Below are positions 29,913 to 42,664 of a stretch of 64,000 nucleotides of DNA, in pieces. The first letter of the stretch is position 1. Each line of letters opens with the position of its first letter. Under the pieces are notes generated by a model. That model was not told where the DNA came from. It worked only from the letters and a program-made list of their open reading frames with translations, and searched no databases. Both the position numbers and the translations under genes were made by a program. This DNA is from Euborellia annulipes (taxonomy: Eukaryota; Arthropoda; Insecta; Dermaptera; Anisolabididae), in NCBI GenBank assembly GCA_023213315.1, contig JAKCPI010002872.1, forward strand, positions 62,001 through 126,000. Direction: 5' to 3'.

Positions 29913-30305
29913 ATGTTTAAAAGGCCAAAAAAATTTTGGCGTGACAACGTCTTACAAATCATGTGTCTATAGTGGCCTGTTAGGGAGGCATGCACGGAAA
30001 AGTGCAGTGACTTAAATATCTCCTCTGTCTTAAGAGGTTTAATTATGGTGAATATACTGTTAGAAAGAATGATTTATTTCTATTTTTGTTATAGTTCATC
30101 CCGCCATTTTGTTCTTCCTAATGAGAGAAACAAAAAAATTTTTTTTTTTTTTTTTCGATTTTTTTGCACAATTTTTAGGGGTCGCTACTAAGCCATGAAG
30201 TTTTAAAAAAAATTGCAAAATTACAAATTTTCAAAAAAAAATTTTGTAAGGAATTAACATTTTCAAAAATCACTTCTTAAGCCACTCCTACGTAATAAAA
30301 GTAAT
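29913..30305 (+). repeat. RI repeat, copy 2
   Basis: Shares ACTTAAATATCTCCTCTGTC, GGTGAATATACTGTTAGAA and CCGCCATTTTGTTCTTCCTA with 6225-6365, and is longer, including a T18 run at 30140. It begins TTAGGGTGATGTTTAAAAGG. Confidence 0.6.
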
Positions 30306-31041
30306 TAACATGGCAAATTATGACTTTCTAGATTTTATTGTTTAGGGTCTGCGTCAATCATCATTTAGGCATATCTATCTATCTTTCTTATACAGATTGT
30401 CCCAGGGATCTCATATGAGATTACTCATAAAATTGGGAAACTTTTTTTTCTCTAGATATTTTTTATTTATGTTCTTAAGCCACTCCTATTGCATATTTAC
30501 TTTAATAGTTCAATTTATTTAAATCAATTATGACAATTTTTTTTTTCCATAAATCACATAATCCAACCAAGTAACTATCACATTTGGATTTTATTGATAA
30601 TTACATGTAATTTCATTCAAAATTTCAAGGCAACCAATTCCAAATAATTAGATCATTGTATGGAATGATACTAACAAATATTTTACAGTGGTATAAATTA
30701 GTTATTTATTTTATATATACTCCCGAATATAAATTTAAGAATCGTATGTTATTTGTTCTATAAATTTTCATATTGGATTATTTAAACAAAATTAAATTAT
30801 AATAGCAACATAACGGTGAATTATTTTATTAACTCATTAAAAAAAATTAAATAAATATATCGAATTTTATAGATATATCATTTTCATATAGCTAAAGAAT
30901 TTATTTTCAAAATCATACTACGCTTACCATCGATTACAAATAGTATTTCAATTTATTAAATAAATTCATCGTATTTCACCTGAATATATTCAAGCTAAAA
31001 AGCGTAGTTGTTTTTATTTAATTAAATGAAATTAATTAAAT
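30306..31041. other. AT-rich sequence, nothing recognised
   Basis: No supported feature. Confidence 0.55.
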
Positions 31042-31672
31042 TTTTACTTTCTCTTACTTATATATTAACATATAGAGAGAAAGTATTGGATTCATGTCAA
31101 AAATTCGATGTTTAGATTTTAATGGATATACACGTTTTGAGGTCCCATGAATCCAAAAAAGTGGTTTTCGCGACATGGTCTGTGTGTGTGTCTGTCTGTG
31201 AACAAAATATCTCAAAAACGAAAAATGCTAGGAAGTTGAAATTTTATATTTTAGTTAGGTATCCCCCCTGGGATGTGACACTAAGCTTTTGAGCAAAATC
31301 GACCAAAGAAAACTAGTACTTTACTTATGCACTTTTTCAGTTTTTTTTTCTTTTTTCTAAAAAATTGTCTCCAATGATTTTAATTAAAATTCAAAAATCA
31401 ATTATTTTTTAGATACTCTTTCAAATGTATAGGCCTATATATTCTCATTTTGCCAGAGAAATATTCTCAAGACAACTTTGCTCTTGTACTCCATAGGAAA
31501 GATAGGAGAATTACAAAATATAAATATAATTTTACATCTTGAAAACCGTACTGTCGGAAACTAAATATATGCTGACACAAAAAATCTGGTGTGACAGACA
31601 CAGTTCACAACTTTCGATTACCGAAGGTAAGAGAAAGTTGTCTGTTGTGCGACCAGTCACACCATATTTTTT
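31042..31672 (+). mobile_element. RA element, full-length copy
   Basis: All RA landmarks in order, from TTTTTACTTTCTCTTACTTA to the hairpin (31586-31671) with GACAGACACAGTTCACAAC and GTTGTCTGTTGTGCGACC arms that have diverged from each other. Confidence 0.92.
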
Positions 31673-32960
31673 TTCTAAAACAAGCCTTGTTTCTGATTAG
31701 AGTAGTTAACTAGGACTATGTAAGCTTGTAATAACTCTCTTCTTTTATTTTTTTATTGCAAAAAAAATATTCGATATTTATTTATTTTAATATTAGCTAA
31801 CTTATTCGTTTTAATGTTATTTATATTGATAATACCTAATTTTAATCTGCCTCCGTGGGTAAGGGAGAAGGGGAAGAGAAAAGTCTAAATTTTCTTCACA
31901 CTTATTTAATTTACCTACTAGCTACTGGTGCTTTAATAAATTTTTTAAACGTTATTTCTTATTTCCGGTGAATTATCAAATATGAGCAACGGCAAAAAGC
32001 AAATAAAATTGGATTTCCCTCTTGCTTGGCAAAGGCGAAAATAGAGTCATGCTTTTTATTAATATTCAACTGTAAAAGCGCTGTGGTTTGCAGAAATAAA
32101 GAACTAAGTTTTAATATTAGTTTTAAAACAATTACAGCTCACAACTGTTGCCGACATTTTATTTTATATTATTTATTTAGTTTTAATAAAGATTTTATAC
32201 GAACAGGTGTTCTCGATATGTTTCCAAGCAGTCTAAAAACAATATGGTCATAAATAATAATGTTTAGGGAAAAAAATGTAATCAGCAATAAAGAAAAAGT
32301 GGATAAATCAAAGCTCCTCTTTTCAAAAATTATAAATTGGAATTGCGCATGTCAAAAATTAAGAAACTACTTAAATCACACAACTGTCTTAAATAAACTT
32401 TTTATACTACAGTCTTTTATACATTAATCAAAAATAAAAATCTATATAATTCGCTTTTATTTACAGCTAATAAATTTTCAGGTGCCAATTTATTTGTCAA
32501 ATATAGACTATTGACTGATATGCTGTTGTCTAATATTTACAAATAGAAGAATGAAAAGTGACATCTGAGAAATTAGATGATTTAATTTCTACGAATCCAT
32601 TTATCTATCCATTACTTTAACTAAAATCAAATTGATCAGAAAAAAGATCTTTGGATCTTGGTAACAAATCTAGATAACAAATCTAAGCTACGTTTTCCTT
32701 TCTTCTTGATGTCAAATATGACTTTTTTCTCAAAATATAGATTTTGGGAGAGAGTCTCATGTAAATATAATCATAATTTTGACAAGCGGAGGGGATGGGG
32801 GTGAGATTTGTTCCTGCTGCTCTAAGTCTTTTCTTCAGACAAGAGTCTTTTCATCATTGTATCTTTACCGGTCCCTGAAGAACGAGAAAAAAAATAAGCT
32901 AGTGAAGAAATATATCAACCTGATTCGTAAATTTTAGAAATATTCAATTTTTAAATATTT
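31673..32960. other. AT-rich sequence, nothing recognised
   Basis: The 75-codon ORF at 32026-32253 has no recognisable features. TCTATATAATTCGC at 32441 recurs from 11.6 kb. Confidence 0.5.
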
Positions 32961-32962
32961 GA

Positions 32963-33425
32963 GGGGGCTCGCTGGTGTAGCGGGCTAGGATGTCGGCTTC
33001 TACAAAGAAGATCCCTGTTCAAATCCTGGACGTGCGGAATTTTTTCATTAAATAAAAATATTTATTTAATGTAAACATATCCTCAAGCAGGCACTGGATT
33101 GGAATATTGGATCTCTCCACAATAGCCCGCAGACAACTCTACAAGGAGAGGGAGTTTCTGTGACATCCCGTCCTGTGGAAGGGACGTAAAGAGGGAAACC
33201 TCCCTCTCAGTGATGCATTCTTCGAAAGGAGTAGGCTACATGCCGGTGCTTAGGGAGTCCCTCCTCAAACTAGGATATCATCCCTAGCGAGTGGAACAGA
33301 AATAAGGATTAGCTCGTTAGCAAGAAATAAAGGCAGGGGGAGGAGTTAGAAATAGGAAATAATGTAACTTCACGGGGTTCCGGTAGATGGATGACTACGG
33401 CCAGAGTGATACGAATTTCAAATAA
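32963..33425 (+). mobile_element. tRNA-derived SINE-E candidate
   Basis: A tRNA-like head at 32966-33040: GGCTCGCTGGTGTAGCGGGC (box A region), then CCTGTTCAAATCCTGGACG (box B GTTCAAATCC). An A/T-rich link and a 350-bp GC-richer body follow (ACATCCCGTCCTGTGGAAGG, GGGAAACCTCCCTCTCAGTG). Single copy in the window, so limits are guesses. Confidence 0.5.
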
Positions 33426-33895
33426 TAATTATTAAATATTTGAAAGAAAACTATTTCAAATTCATGTTTTGACAAATTCAATTAAAAACCTAGTAGTAGG
33501 GTCATTAAATATTTGTACTCCATACTCTACCAGACATAAGACTTTTGAATGAAAAATCTATTATTAGTTTCATAAATTAGGGCAGCAACTAAATGATCAA
33601 ATTACTAATGAATTTTTCTATTGTTTGCTCCAGAATTCTTCTATATTATTCTGTACTTGTAAAAATTTTTCCCAAAAAAAAAAATATATTTATCTCAAAT
33701 TTCGGGGAGGGGGGGTAATTACCCCCTTTACCCCCATCTTTATCCGCCCTTGCTCTGGAGGACCAATTAATCTCAAAATCCAAACCTATCTTAAATCTAG
33801 ATTCGTGTATTCTCCTATCAAAAACTATTATTGTCGAAAGATAATTAATCTAATATTTACTCTCCTTGGCAGCAGCAGCTAATATTTACTTACAC
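33426..33895. other. AT-rich sequence, nothing recognised
   Basis: G-rich GGGGAGGGGGGGTAATTACC near 33703 only. Confidence 0.5.
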
Positions 33896-33899
33896 ATTT

Positions 33900-34577
33900 T
33901 TTTACTTTCTCTTACCTATGTATATATGTAATATATATATAGAAAGTATTGGATTCATGTCAAAAATTCGATGTCGAGATTTTGATGGATCTTCACGTTT
34001 TGAGGTCCCCTGAATCCAAAAAAGTGGTTTTCGCGACATGGTCTGTCTGTGTGTGTGTGTGTGTCTGTCTGTGTGTCTGTGAACAAAATATCTCAAGAAC
34101 GAAAAGAGCTAGGAAGTTGAAATTTTATATTTAAGTTAGGCACCCCCATGGGACGTGACACGAAGCTTTTGAACAAAATCGACCAAAAAGTACTAGCACT
34201 TTACTGATTCACTTTTTCAGTTTTTTTCGATTTTCTCAAAATTTGCTCCAACGATTTTTTTTAAAATTCAAAAATCAATTATTTTTTAGATTCTCTATAG
34301 AATGTATATTCTCATTTTGTGATTGAAATCTTCTGAAGACCACTTTACTCTTGTACTCCATAGAAAAGATAGGGGAAATGGTTGCCATGGTATCAAAATA
34401 TAAATATTTTCCCATACTTATAAATTTTACATCTTGAATTCAATTGTACCCTACTGTCGGAAACTAAATACATGTCGACACAAAAAATCTGGTGTGACAA
34501 GCACAGTACACAACTTTCGATTACCGAAGGTAAGAGAAAGTTGTGTGCTGTGCGCCAGTCACACCAGATTTTTTTTT
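33900..34577 (+). mobile_element. RA element, best full-length copy
   Basis: Used as the family reference. 5' palindrome TACTTTCTCTTACCTATGTA / ATATATAGAAAGTA; CAAAAATTCGATGTCGAGAT; TTTTGAGGTCCCCTGAATCC; GTTTTCGCGACATGGTCTGT plus (GT)n; ACCCCCATGGGACGTGACAC; AGTACTAGCACTTTACTG; GGTTGCCATGGTATCAAAA; CCCTACTGTCGGAAACTAAA; then the 3' hairpin at 34485-34573. AGGTAAGAGAAAGT in the hairpin is the inverse of ACTTTCTCTTACCT at the 5' end. No ORF of substance. Confidence 0.95.
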
Positions 34578-36225
34578 TTATATTTTCATTTATTTTAGTA
34601 ATATTTTTACCTTCAACTGAACCTAGTAATCAATAATACTTCATTAAAATCAAATGTGTCTTCTTTATTTTCGGTCATCATTGCCAAAAAGGGAGTCGGC
34701 GTTGACGTTGCCTATTTCTGCTTGTAGGGGGTATGAAAGAGAATCGAGAAGGAGGTTTTGTGGGGGTGTTGGCCCTACAGGAAATAATTGACATAGAACG
34801 GAAGTCAAGCAAGTTCTTTTCCGTTTAATTGTGCTCGCTTGTCAAAAAGATAAAAAAAAAGAAAAAAAAAAAAAAGGGGAAGGAGAAACAAAAATGGCTA
34901 TATCTACAATGTCAATCAATAAAAGACGTTAGTTTTAAAAGTTTTTTCTTTTTTTTTTTGAGACCAAATACGAGTTTAATTTCATTTAAGTAACGGTCAA
35001 GTTTCGTTAAGAATAATATAATAATTTTGTCCAATGATAACTATTTAATTAAAAAAAAAAGTATGGAACTTTTTTTTTACTAACTTTATATCCAATTTAT
35101 TAATTTATCGGATTAAGATTATAAAGAGACAGGTAAAATTCCAATTTGATTTAATTTTATCATAGGCTTCTGAAATAAAATTTTGTTTATGGGTGATTAA
35201 AAAGAAGAGTATACTTCCTCTAATAAAGGATCAAAAGTATTGTTCTAAAAAGAATATAGATCCCAAATGAGTAATTTCTTTTTCACTAAGGTCAAAATGT
35301 CAAAAAACTATTTAAAGTTATATTACTGAGCCCAAATACCAGGTTTTAAATTTATTTATTTTAAATTTTCTTATCTTTCTGAGATAATAGCAGATATTAC
35401 CAACCATTAGAGAAAAAAAATAACTAACACGGCAATATAAAAGCTTAAAAATCACTAAAATTGCACATTGCAGGTGTTTCAGAATCAACGACAATATTAG
35501 GTGTTAGAATGTTAGGTTCGTTGACATGATAGTTTAACAAAATCTTTATCAATATTTATTTGCTTGAAAATTCTCTTTACCGTTTGGAGGTCGATTTTAA
35601 TTTTATTTTGTTTAAAACCTTTTTCCGCGTCTGAGGTCATTTTAGACCCCTTCCGTATTTATTTCAAATAAAATAATTTTTTGCCACTTATGGGGAACGA
35701 ACCCCTAAGAATAGTCGGTTATACAGTAACTTAAAATATACTCTCGTAGCGCATGTTTCTCTAGTATTATCTTCTTGTGCTGGATCGATTCAGAGCTATT
35801 TCAATCGCCATTGCAAAAATTCTTCCTCAATATTTGTATAAGTTTTTAAATTTTATGTAGGGAAAAATTCAAAGGAGAACGATTTTTTAATAATTCTCTT
35901 TCGTTTTATTTAAAAAACCTAAATACTGCTTAATTAAATTCAATTTAATGCCTTAATTAGTTACTTAAATGACTAATAACTAACGAGCAATCAGCATGAA
36001 TACTCTGGTCAAAGGGATGATTCGGTTGACTGCAATCAACTAAGCGCGAATAATGGGAGACTATCCAGTGGTGAGGCAATTAAACATTTGCTAATTAACA
36101 ACAATCCGTTTTAAAGAAGAAATTGCTTAGGGTTATTGTCTATAATTGTCTATAAACATTTTTTTTTTAATATTGACATCCCACCGAGACCAGAATCCCT
36201 GGTCACATTTGCAATTTGTTAACCA
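34578..36225. other. AT-rich sequence, nothing recognised
   Basis: Includes A-rich runs at 34850-34875 and a possible box-B-like GGGGAACGAACCCC at 35692. No gene seen. Confidence 0.5.
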
Positions 36226-36438
36226 GCAGCGGCGTAACTAGCCTTTGAGGGCGGAGAGGGCGAAGCTCAACTGGGGCGCCGTTTTTCGTTTGACTTTTTT
36301 TTAGTAAGTTATTTGAATCTCGTTTGAGCTTTTTTTTAAATTTTTCTCCGGATTTGTGATATAAAATGAATTTATTATTGAATTTCAAAGAAAAAGCAGA
36401 AAAGCCCGATGCAATGCCAAAGGCTTGATGCGCCTGGG
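36226..36438. mobile_element. Probable hAT-like MITE, 213 bp
   Basis: CAGCGGCGTAACTAGCCTTTG at the left resembles the complement of the right end (CAAAGGCTTGATGCGCCTG). No matching TSD. Confidence 0.45.
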
Positions 36439-36574
36439 GATTAATATAAAATACAAAAATATACTAGCAGCTAGTTTAGAGTATTTTTAACATGTATTGA
36501 CAGGATTATTGCCTCCTTATATTTCCATTATTTCTATTTCGTCCCTTCGATTTTATTCAAACTTAACTTAAATA

Positions 36575-36768
36575 CAGGGCCGGATCTAGGGAGGGGGGGC
36601 AGTGGGTGCATGTGCCCTGGGCGGCAAATATCAGGGGGCGGCAATTAAAGAAAGATTTACTAAAAAAAAGATAAAATGATATGAATTTTGTATAGAAAAT
36701 TTTAAGGAGAGGCGGCAATTTAAATTTTGCCCCCATCCCCCCTAAAAAATTTCGTAGTTCCGGCTCTG
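36575..36768 (+). mobile_element. MITE-F copy 3, 8-bp TSD
   Basis: CAGGGCCGGATCTAGG to GTAGTTCCGGCTCTG; TSD CTTAAATA (36567-36574) and CTTAAAAA (36769-36776), one mismatch. Immediately followed by MITE-H. Confidence 0.9.
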
Positions 36769-36776
36769 CTTAAAAA

Positions 36777-37080
36777 TGTCCGTCCACATGAAAAGGTACC
36801 AAATCTTCACTGGGCTAAATTTTCAGGAAAGTAGATTAAAAAAAGTTCAAAAAAATCTGAGTTTGAAAAAAAACAAACAAGACTTTAAACTCATTTTTCT
36901 CAAAACTAGATTTTTCATAACCAAAATTTTAAAAATTCCTATCTTCCAAACAAAAAAATGATAAAAAAAAAAATTATAAAAACACAGGCTCGCTCAGCAG
37001 GATGTGTTCCGTTCAGAAAGCATAAAAACTCAATTTTGACCCCGGTGAAGATATGGTACCTTTTCATGTGAACGGTCACA
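36777..37080 (-). mobile_element. MITE-H copy 1
   Basis: TIRs of about 33 bp: TGTCCGTCCACATGAAAAGG, TACCAAATCTTCAC on the left and GAAGATATGGTACC, TTTTCATGTGAACGGTCACA on the right. The interior matches 42665-43170 in the opposite orientation. Confidence 0.88.
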
Positions 37081-39015
37081 AATATCTCGAGAATGCGCAG
37101 ACGAGGGCAATTGATTTATACGTCAAACAACATGTTCAACTATGCTCTTTCGATTAGTCCTTATTTGCACCGAATCTATGATTACAGCACCTAAAAGTTT
37201 CCTGGTAAGAAGAAACAGTACTTCTTTCCCAATATGGGAGTAATACATTTCACAAAACTATCACCCTAAGTTGGGGTAAAATTTCGAGAAAATAAAAAGA
37301 TGATTTTTACTGTTAGAAATTAAAAGACATCTGAGTGACATCTTCAAAGAGGACAATTAATTATTATTATATCATGTTCGGGATAGGGGAGACATTATTT
37401 GATAAAGATGACAACGTCAAAAGAGAAAAGAAAAAAAAAAAAGAAGTGGAAGAAGAGCGAGAGAGACATGTCAGAGGTTACTAGAAAAACTTTTTCAATA
37501 TCTAGAATAACACACCCAAGTAGAAGATGATGAACATCTGAAAAAGTTATCCGGGATCACACACAAGTATCTTTTAATATTAACTTTTGACATGATCAAT
37601 TCTCAAATAAAATAATATATATTCAAAGCAAGAATTTTAATCCCCACCACAGTGAGGTTCAATAGTTTTAAAAAGTTTATTGGAAAAGTTGGCTTTCCTC
37701 ACATCTTTGATAAATAAATTACCTCATATCAATTAGATGAAAAATAATAAAAACGGACTTTTGTTGCTTCATTTTTTTTTAACCCTCGGGATTTATTTAT
37801 TATGAATAAATGAATTCGACAAATAAATATTTTATTCAAAGAATTTTAAATTAAACAGAATATTCAAGATTTAAAGAAAAAAGCATCTCCTAAGATGTAT
37901 TCATAAAAGATCAAAGTTAAATAATTTTCTTTCTTTCTTTCTTTTTTTCTGAAGCTCAGCCTTATATGAAAAGATTAGAAGAATGTTTTTTTTTTATTTC
38001 ATTTCATTTAGAATGGATAAATCCATCCTGTTTTTGTTTACTCCGGAATCTTTTCATAAACGGAAACCTCAAAGTAGGGTGGTCAAATGTAACTCAACTT
38101 TTTTTTTTTTTGAAATACGGAAATACCTTTTTTTTTTAAACGAAATCCGCCATTGGAAACGATATATCAACTTTAAACTTTATAAATATAACAAAAATTA
38201 TTTTTTACAATTGAGAAACTGACTGCGAGCTTTTTACTTTCTCGTACCCTATTAAAATTTCGGCTAGAATTTTCTCAAAGGGGGTTAAATTATTTTAGTT
38301 ATAACAGCGAGAATGGAGAGGAGCTGGCGCTCGAACGCTGTAACGCTTTTTTGTTACGTTACGTGAATGCCAATGCTTACGAGTTTTTTTTTTTTATTTA
38401 TTTATTTCTAATATTATTTCACAAACTCTTCTTACTCATTCATACATACCAAGAAGTTTTTCGTATTACAATGTTTTCAAGCCAACCAATAGAGATATCT
38501 CCACAAATAAAGAGTTCTCTTTTAAACGTCAATAGAGAGACTTAAAATTTATTTACTATCTAAATTTATTCAAGTTTTAAAACTGCATTATGACAGATCT
38601 ATAAAACAAATAGTTTTTCGTTAATATCAGTTAGATCTTGTGAAAAAAATAGTACGAAGCGATATCAGGACTTGATGGTTCAAGTGAGGAGATGAAAAGG
38701 TTTTTCACTCCCTTTATTGTTTGTTTTTATTGAATATCTCGTAAAAAAGAGAAATCAAAAAAGTTGAAGGAATTTTATTTTATTCCTTATCTTATTTCTT
38801 TAACACTTTTTTTTCTCTAACTTATTACAAATGATTGATAGATTTGGATTTTCAATATTTGAGAAAATTGTGTGTTTTTACTGCCGCTGCACTTTGTTAT
38901 ATTAATGGTACATAATGGTATATCATAAAAAAAAAAAAAAAAAAAAAACATTAAATTACCAGATTTTATATTTTTAATTTTATAAATAGGCCTACATGAA
39001 ATTAATTTTTTTTTT
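37081..39015. other. AT-rich sequence, no supported gene
   Basis: A 33-codon frame at 37093-37191 ending near a donor-like CTG|GTAAGA (37204) was noted, but it stops before the donor. RA-like TTTTTACTTTCTCG at 38231 may be a scrap. A20 run at 38929. Confidence 0.45.
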
Positions 39016-39016
39016 A

Positions 39017-39676
39017 ATTTTTACTTTCTCTTATCTATGTATATATGTAATATATATATAGAGAGAAAGTATTGGATTCATGTCAAAATGTCGAGATTTT
39101 GATGGATCTTCACGTTTTGAGGTCCCCTGAATCCAAAAAAGTGGTTTTCGCGACATGGTCTGTCTGTGTGTGTGTCTGTCTGTGAACAAAATATCTCAAG
39201 AACGAAATGAGCTAGGAGGTTGAAATTTTATATTTAAATTAGGCACCCCCCTGGGACGTGACACGAAGCTTTTGAACAAAATCGACCAAAGAGTACTAGT
39301 ACTTTACTGATACACTTTTTCAGTTTTTTTTTCGATTTTCTCAAAATTCGCTTAAACGATTTTTTTTTAAAATTCAAAAATCAATTATTTTTTAGATCTT
39401 CAATAAAATGTATATTCTCATTTTGTGATTGAAATCTTCTGAAGACCACTTTACTCTTGTACTCCATAGAAAAGATAGGAGAAATGGTTGCCATGGTAAC
39501 ATAATATAAATATTTTCCCATACTTATAAATTTTACATCTTGAATTCAATTGTACCCTACTGTCGGAAACTAAATACATGTAGACACAAAAAATCTGGTG
39601 TGACAAGCACAGAACACAACTTTCGATTACCGAAGGTAATCGAAAGTTGTGTGCTGTGCGCCAGTCACACCAGATT
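39017..39676 (+). mobile_element. RA element, full-length copy
   Basis: All landmarks present. The TTCGATGTC block is shortened (CAAAATGTCGAG). The 3' hairpin at 39592-39675 is nearly perfect, with CGATTACCGAAGGTAATCG at its tip. Confidence 0.94.
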
Positions 39677-39714
39677 TTGATATTTAGACTTCATTTAAAA
39701 TTAATAAGATTTAT

Positions 39715-40474
39715 GCCGGGTTGCAAGAAAACAGTTCTGTAAACATTTAAAAGTCTGTTAGTAAACATCGCTTTGGGCTTTAAAATTATAGGCTGTTGCT
39801 AAAGCAGCTTTAAAGGAACCGTTAACTATTCCCTACTGTTAAGTATATAGATAGATGCAAAACGATTGGGCCCGCGAAAATGACAGCTTTCAATGTAGTT
39901 GGCCCAGTTGACCGCAAGGGCGCATTGTCAAATTGTATAATTTATAATAGTACCAAAATTATAAAAGAAATAAAAATAGGAATTATATTTGTATTCTTTA
40001 AATTTTAATTGTTAATATTAGGTTACAAAACAAAAAATGTTTAAATATTTAAATATCGTAAAATAAAAATAATAAATACTTTGGTAGATCTGGCTGTCAG
40101 ATGTTAAATTATAAAGAAACTGGGAATATACTATAACCTCACTTTTTCTCTTCGTCAGATGAATATCTATAATAATGAATAATATCGCTTAATACGTTTC
40201 AGAAACTAAAGAAAACTCAATTAAATTAATGTATTTCTATCTTATCTCTCTCGCGTGATAATATAGTCACTAAATTCTTATTTATTTCAATGAAACAAAT
40301 CAGGTTAGTGGATACTTTATAGTTTTAAGGTCCGAATTTCAGCATTTAGTTTATATACAGCTTTTACGAACCAATCATCTTTAAATACGTTCTTGCAACC
40401 CAAAATTATTTAGCGGAAGGTTTAAACGACAAAAAGCGTTTAACGAGCCGTTAAATACGTTCTTGCAACCCGGC
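39715..40474. mobile_element. TIR element, 760 bp, GCCGGGTTGCAAGAA ends
   Basis: GCCGGGTTGCAAGAAAAC at the left and GTTCTTGCAACCCGGC at the right, with AT immediately outside both. A second internal GTTCTTGCAACCC copy at 40391 duplicates the right end. No transposase. AT or TTA-type TSDs would fit IS4EU/PIF-type families; not resolved. Confidence 0.8.
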
Positions 40475-42110
40475 ATTAAACTTTCGACCGTTGGTTCTCG
40501 TTGAAACATTTTGTAAATTAAAATTATCTAATTTGCTAATTATACATGTATTTAAATAAATTTTAATCTCTTTGGACGACTGAACTTATTAGCATGCAGT
40601 ACTCTATCTCATAAAGTACAAAGCAAAAACTTTATTTATTAAAAAACATATAACCGAATATTTATTAATTAATAAATTATTATTTATTAAATAATAAAAT
40701 TGATCAAAAGTTATTTTAGGCTTTATATTAAGGTTTCAGACACTCATAAAACTTTGCCTGGTGTATCTAACTTTATTTTAAAATTCTGAACTGCCCTCTT
40801 TTCATGAATCTATCCTTTTGAACTTATTTTTATCAGCTTATTTTTGAAGGTTTAATTATTTCTTGACTGCACTTGTTTGATAACCGCTATGTTTGATAAT
40901 GAAAAAAGTAAAAAAAAAAGTAAAAAAGGCACTATTGTATTTATGTAAAAAATAAAGTAACTCACTTTTGCTACACTTACTGGAAATCCATTGCCCCTTC
41001 AAAGTCTGATAATAGTAACTACACGTATTGGTCTATAAAGATTTTTTGAAAAATTAAGAAGCTTCCCTTGGGGCAATGCATTATTAGATGGTATTGAATT
41101 ATATAACTTATTGACTAAACTAAAATATCTTTCTATTATAATCAAAATAAATGCGAGTTTAGTATCATTAATTCTCTTCTAAATAAAGAAAAGCTATAAA
41201 TGTGACCAGAAAGGTTAAATAGAAGCCTAGGTTAGGTCGTTTTATATTTGGAAATGTGTAATCTAAAATCGTCTCTCGGTATCTAAAAACATGCTTTTTC
41301 TTTAGAACAAACAAGTAGCTTGTCTGTCATTAATATCAAATTCCCAAGCAACATTAATAATTTCAAAAAAAAAGGAGGATGGGTAAAGGTTTCTCTGTGT
41401 GGGTGAATCTTGGTTCACTGACTTAGAAATATTTTAATGCTAAATACAGCTTTTCGTCACTTTTGTCACACTTGTCTCTCATCTTACTCTTGATGAATTT
41501 ATGTTTTCATAGTAATAAGTAAAAGTCTTCTCTAATATTCATAAACTACATATATCATCCGTTGTATGTCGTCACGACAACGAATACTACTATTCACGTG
41601 CAACTTTGTACAAGTTACTTTCCTTGTCTTCCATTCACTCACCCTTTTTAGATGAAGTCTCTAACGTTAACGTTACATTCTCGCTTCTAATTAGTCACTT
41701 AACTCTCCTTTCGTTGGTTCGTTCACTCCTTAAAACGTCGTTTTCTCTCTTTCCTGGTGATTAATAATACAACTTCCTCCTCTTCCTATCCCAATTCTGT
41801 ACTCTTCGTTCTGCCATTTTCTATTGCTCGTTTATCATTCGCAAAAGCGAGAAAACTAATTGTACATTTTCTAATTAATCGAGAGAGAGATAGAGATACT
41901 ATGGTTGATGCTGATATTGCGTTTTTTTTCTCAAGAGTTATGATAATCATAATTTACTAGAAGGAAAAAAATTTATCAAATTAAAGATAATATGTTGCCG
42001 AGGTTAAAAGGCTCGTATTTCAAATCCATTTGAATAGAAAAAGAAATTTTAATTTGTCATAGGCCTATTGTTAAAAATCCATATTTTTAATAACAAAATG
42101 AAGGAAGATC
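40475..42110. other. AT-rich sequence, nothing recognised
   Basis: The 67-codon ORF at 41757 lies in moderately complex sequence but shows no domain. No repeats shared with the window. Confidence 0.45.
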
Positions 42111-42185
42111 CTTTCTTTATCGAAGAGAGGTTAAATAAGACAAAAAAAAAAAAACTTTAATCGGCCTTAATCTTTTATTTTCCAC

Positions 42186-42232
42186 GTTTATATTTCGGAG
42201 ACAAATCGGCACCTATCCTCAGGACAAGGGTA
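42186..42232 (-). ncRNA. Decayed hammerhead-like arm
   Basis: Minus strand: TTGTC, CTGAGGA (complement of 42216-42222), a weak stem II, GAAA, then TATA in place of CGTC. Single arm; no inverted partner found. Confidence 0.45.
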
Positions 42233-42404
42233 ATCAAAAAAATAGTTTATAGGATTTGGAATTAATTAGTGGAACGATTTGTGATTATAGTTCTCTCTAA
42301 ATCTATAATAAATTTTTTTGTGCGAAATTTTTATTTAGCTCTGCGTAGATATTATAGTTATACTAAAATCTATCGTATTCAAATAGGCGACTGTAGTACT
42401 GTGG

Positions 42405-42478
42405 TCCAGTAGTAGGGCATACTGAGTACAGTCGGCGCCACAAGAACCTGATCTGCTCTAGAGTGGCGCCTTGAGCTT
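42405..42478 (+). other. GC-rich hairpin with GGCGCCAC arms
   Basis: GTCGGCGCCACAAGAACC pairs through GGCGCCAC/GTGGCGCC with CTAGAGTGGCGCC. The preceding GTCCAGTAGTAGGGCATACT is tRNA box-A-like, so this may be a SINE head, but box B is absent. Confidence 0.4.
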
Positions 42479-42664
42479 TTAGTCAACTAAACCAATATTT
42501 TTAAAATAAATAAATCATCTTTTTTTAATGCAACTGAAGAGGAAAGCTACTTTTAAGATAACACTTCCGTAAGCTAAGTATTTTGGTTGCCTTTTTTTTG
42601 GAATGGGTGCATAAGGTCAGAAGATCTATAATGACCAGTGGACACATGCAGCCAGGAAAAATAT

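Noticed and set aside
32875..32895. CTGAAGAACGAGAAAA as a hammerhead core
   Set aside because: There is no stem II between the boxes and no stem I.
37093..37204. 33-codon frame ending near GTAAGA donor
   Set aside because: The frame stops before the donor and no acceptor was found; kept only as a note.
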